A stretch of DNA of 64,000 nt from Acidobacteriota bacterium. GTDB taxonomy: Bacteria; Acidobacteriota; Vicinamibacteria; Vicinamibacterales; UBA823. The notes under the pieces were generated by a model. That model made no database searches, was not told the origin of the DNA, and saw nothing but the letters and a program-made list of their open reading frames with translations. Position 1 is the stretch's first letter, and each line of letters starts with the position of its first letter. The position numbers were made by a program, and so were the translations under genes. Shown piece by piece: positions 61,553 through 64,000 of the stretch. The stretch lies in assembly GCA_002730735.1 (NCBI GenBank), contig PCAU01000008.1, positions 58,313-122,312 of the forward strand, given 5' to 3'.

Positions 61553-63388
61553 CTACCGATCCAAGCCATGGCCACGAGGAAACATCTCAGGCAGGCTGAC
61601 CGGAAGCCTCCCGCCGATACGTGACTCGCCAGCCAGTGCACGTACGGCATTACGCTCTGCCCTATCATAGAAATCGTAGGTCAGTAAAAGAGCAGGGACC
61701 GAAGGAAGTGCCAGAGCCGTGTAGGGACTGCCGAATAAAACCACTGCGTAAGGTTGGTGTCGTCCCTCGGTCATACTACCCAGTCGTTCGAGTAGTGAGA
61801 CAAGCGAGGGCGCGAGGTCCATTCCGCCGTCTCGAGGAGTCGTCCGTACGAAAACTGACGCGACGATCGCATCAAATTGTCCAGAGGTTGATCGCAGAAG
61901 ATCGAGTGCCTGACGCGAGGTTTGATTAGAAATTTCCACAGCCGTGACATTCGGCCAACGGTCTCGTAACTCCGCGATGAAAGTTCGACTGGGTGCACCG
62001 ATCCGCCAACCAGATGGGCGATCAAGAACCGACAGGTAGAGAATTGTGGCATCTCGCGATAGCCTGAACGGTATATCACCACGAGAATCGGAAAGCAGAG
62101 TCATCGCTTGTTCGCTCACCCGGTCGGCAACGCTTCCATGTTCCCGTCCGCCAACCCGTTCCGGCAGTCTCTCTGAATCAACGAAGCGATTTCGATGAAG
62201 CCCCAAGCGTGCCTTCATTTCGAGCACCCGAGTCGCCGACTCTCGAATCCTTTCAAGCGATACTTGGCCCTCCTCCACCGCCGCACGAATACCATTTATC
62301 GCGGCCACGGCGTCGGCTGGGTGCAGAACAATATCGTTCCCTGCCAAAATTGCTCGGACTGCTGCATCTTCTGTCGACCACTGGTTACTAATCGCACCCA
62401 TCTGCATCGAATCTGTAAAGATTAATCCATCGAAGTTGAATTCATCGCGTAGGACCCCCTCAACAACTGTGCGGCTAAGGGTAGAAGGAATCCCTTCCTC
62501 GGGATCGAGCATCGGAAGGACAATGTGCGCAGTCATAACACCATCCACTCCCGCTGCAATACTGTCACGAAACGGGGACCACTCGAGCAGCTGTAAACGC
62601 TCTCGACCATGTGGAATGATTGGCAGGCCAACATGGGAATCGATATCGGTATCACCATGGCCTGGAAAGTGCTTGACCGTGGCCAGCATCCCGCCGTCGT
62701 GCGTACCACGAATGTAGGCACTAGCAAGCCGCCCTACCAATGCTGGGTCCTCGCCAAAGGAGCGCGTGTTAATCACTGGATTCCGTGGGTTGTTGTTGAC
62801 ATCCACAACCGGTGCAAAGTTCACGTGTACTCCAATGGACCGAGACTCGATTGCCGTGATCCGACCAGCTTCATAGGCCAACCGTTCGTCGCCCGCTGCC
62901 CCAAATGCCATCGCACGGGGGAACACCGTGCCGCCACCGATTCTAAAACCGACACCGGCCTCAAAATCACTTGAGAAGATCAAAGGTACTCGAGCGATCT
63001 TTTGTAGCCGATTGATCAGTGACATCGCTGACATTGGCTGACCGAGTGTAACAGTGCCGTATGTTGGATTAAGTAGTACGTCTGGTGCCAACTCTCGTCC
63101 GCCGAACACTAGAAAGCCACCCACTTCTTGCTCGTGAGCCAGCGCGACCAGCGAATCGAAAGTCTCGGTATCACTGCCTGTGTAGGTCGACAACAGGGAT
63201 GGCATAATCAGTTGACCAATCTGTTGGTCCACACTCATGGTACCGAGCGTGTTCATGACCCACGTTCGAGCTTCTGGGTCTAGTGTTGACGCATTTTGTT
63301 GGCTGTAGATAGGTAGGCCGGCCGATACAACCATCGCAAGTATGACGGATGTGATTGCACGTGGCCTTGTGCGCAGGGGAGGCGACAT
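61553..63388 (-). CDS. Exported glycoside hydrolase family 3 enzyme, NagZ-like (611 aa)
   Basis: A signal peptide (about residues 1-30, ending LPIYSQ) precedes a GH3 barrel. The family motif KHFPGHGDTDIDSHVGLP and the nucleophile region GLIFTDSMQMGAI are of the beta-N-acetylhexosaminidase type. A C-terminal Rossmann-like domain follows from about 400. It likely cleaves N-acetylglucosamine from muropeptides in the periplasm (cell-wall recycling), or another beta-hexoside. The ATG at 63388 is preferred because the earlier frame overlaps the divergent MoaB gene. Confidence 0.9.
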   Translation of the reverse strand: MSPPLRTRPRAITSVILAMVVSAGLPIYSQQNASTLDPEARTWVMNTLGTMSVDQQIGQLIMPSLLSTYTGSDTETFDSLVALAHEQEVGGFLVFGGRELAPDVLLNPTYGTVTLGQPMSAMSLINRLQKIARVPLIFSSDFEAGVGFRIGGGTVFPRAMAFGAAGDERLAYEAGRITAIESRSIGVHVNFAPVVDVNNNPRNPVINTRSFGEDPALVGRLASAYIRGTHDGGMLATVKHFPGHGDTDIDSHVGLPIIPHGRERLQLLEWSPFRDSIAAGVDGVMTAHIVLPMLDPEEGIPSTLSRTVVEGVLRDEFNFDGLIFTDSMQMGAISNQWSTEDAAVRAILAGNDIVLHPADAVAAINGIRAAVEEGQVSLERIRESATRVLEMKARLGLHRNRFVDSERLPERVGGREHGSVADRVSEQAMTLLSDSRGDIPFRLSRDATILYLSVLDRPSGWRIGAPSRTFIAELRDRWPNVTAVEISNQTSRQALDLLRSTSGQFDAIVASVFVRTTPRDGGMDLAPSLVSLLERLGSMTEGRHQPYAVVLFGSPYTALALPSVPALLLTYDFYDRAERNAVRALAGESRIGGRLPVSLPEMFPRGHGLDR

Positions 63389-63435
63389 ATGCGCCGATGG
63401 TAGTTCGAAAGGCACCGGTCCGCAACGTCGCCTTG

Positions 63436-63441
63436 TATAAT
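63436..63441 (+). promoter_or_regulatory. -10 element, leaderless start of moaB-like gene
   Basis: TATAAT (63436-63441) is followed by seven bases and the ATG at 63449. The expected +1 is 63448. There is no Shine-Dalgarno sequence before this ATG. Confidence 0.5.
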
Positions 63442-63448
63442 CTATCCG

Positions 63449-63952
63449 ATGAGTCATTTAGAGCACCGTGTACAGGCGCCCACCCACGTGCGCTGCTACG
63501 TGCTAACCGTGTCGGACACCCGTACCAAGGAAACCGATGGGGGTGGTCGAACCGTCATTGAACTGCTTACTGCAGCAGGGCACACGGTAGTCGATCGGCA
63601 AATCGTCAAGGACGAACCTAATCAGGTCCGTACCACTGTCGCCACGCAACTCAAGAATAATGAGATTCAGACCATTATCACGACAGGAGGCACTGGCATC
63701 TCCTCACGTGATCGCTCCTACGAAGCGGTCACTGAACTACTGGAGAAACGGCTCACAGGCTTCGGCGAGCTTTTCCGCGCTTTAAGTTTTGCAGAAATTG
63801 GTCCCGCCGCGATGTTGAGCAGAGCCTTCGCTGGTACGGCAGGGGGTAAGATTATTTTCGGTTTGCCGGGCTCAGAGCATGCGGTTCGGTTGGCGTTAAC
63901 GAAACTCATACTTCCTGAACTTGGACATCTCGTTCGAGAAGCTTCCCGTTAG
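63449..63952 (+). CDS. Molybdenum cofactor biosynthesis protein MoaB/Mog (167 aa)
   Basis: Mog-type adenylyltransferase domain. Motifs YVLTVSDTRTKETDGG, TTGGTGISSRDRSYEAV and AMLSRAFAGTAGGKIIFGLPGS are all present. It adenylates molybdopterin before metal insertion. Complete in the window, ending at 63952. Divergent from the GH3 gene by 60 bp. fdhD at 42628 is also a Moco-related gene. Confidence 0.92.
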   Translation: MSHLEHRVQAPTHVRCYVLTVSDTRTKETDGGGRTVIELLTAAGHTVVDRQIVKDEPNQVRTTVATQLKNNEIQTIITTGGTGISSRDRSYEAVTELLEKRLTGFGELFRALSFAEIGPAAMLSRAFAGTAGGKIIFGLPGSEHAVRLALTKLILPELGHLVREASR

Positions 63953-64000
63953 GTCGTACGTGATTTACAGCCACCATGGTAACGACGAACATGCGTCCCA

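Noticed and set aside
1-64000. CRISPR arrays, insertion sequences, prophage or integrative elements
   Set aside because: No direct repeat arrays, transposase, phage structural genes or att-like duplications next to tRNA genes were seen; the only recombinase is the housekeeping XerC type.

Overview
This window looks like a chromosomal segment from a free-living, diderm (LPS-making) bacterium. It carries lpxC, outer-membrane-type and lipoprotein signal peptides, periplasmic cytochromes c and a NagZ-like glycoside hydrolase. Base composition is even and moderately GC-rich by eye (not computed). I found no insertion sequence, phage gene, CRISPR array or rRNA. The mix of DUF5107 proteins, TPR proteins, an ECF sigma/anti-sigma pair, a Pcs-type phosphatidylcholine synthase and an alternative-complex-III/Qrc-like redox cluster suggests Acidobacteriota (Vicinamibacteria-like). 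That placement is inference, not a measured result.

Layout. 1-2.7 kb (minus): ECF sigma factor, zinc anti-sigma factor and two exported proteins of unknown role. 3-10.1 kb: ABC-F ATPase, then xerC, trmFO and topA; the topoisomerase has an unusual insertion between its first two zinc ribbons. 10.4-14.5 kb (plus): a TPR protein and a lipoprotein, then rplU-rpmA-obgE-nadD-rsfS. 14.5-20.5 kb (minus): tmk, lysA, lpxC, uvrA. 20.5-24.3 kb (minus): beta-propeller protein, HNH protein, HOGA1-like aldolase and a DapB-like oxidoreductase. 24.5-33.7 kb: nadE, transketolase, a small membrane protein, a PlsB-like acyltransferase, a formylglycine-enzyme-fold protein without the catalytic cysteines, a CCA/poly(A) polymerase-type enzyme, a threonine dehydratase-type enzyme and an outer-membrane barrel. 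33.7-37.6 kb: TPR proteins, infA, a BRCT-MerR-TPR fusion and phosphatidylcholine synthase. 37.6-42.5 kb: two adjacent DUF5107 proteins. 42.6-46.9 kb: fdhD, a YjbQ protein, an exported triple-RidA protein and an exported amidase. 47.1-52.35 kb (minus): a five-gene membrane redox operon. 52.5-64 kb: four tRNA genes (Asn-GTT, Ser-GGA, Ser-CGA, Arg-ACG), dnaX-ybaB-recR, EVE protein, tadA, a long methyltransferase with a GT4 glycosyltransferase, a GH3 hydrolase and a MoaB/Mog protein.

How the genes work together. Most of the window is housekeeping: translation (rplU, rpmA, infA, rsfS, obgE, trmFO, tadA, cca, tRNAs), replication and repair (topA, dnaX, recR, uvrA, xerC), cofactors (nadD, nadE) and envelope synthesis (lpxC, plsB-like, pcs). 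The most distinctive block is the redox operon: pentaheme cytochrome, molybdopterin-fold subunit, FeS subunit, NrfD membrane subunit and monoheme cytochrome. Its large subunit has no cysteine after residue 88, so it has no cysteine molybdenum ligand, and its FeS subunit has Thr in place of one cluster cysteine. Both features match quinone:cytochrome complexes of the alternative complex III / Qrc type rather than a true molybdoenzyme.

Other points of note are the topA insertion, the triple-RidA protein, the BRCT-MerR-TPR fusion, and several start codons that sit 5-9 bp behind a TATAAT-like box without a Shine-Dalgarno sequence, which suggests leaderless transcripts.
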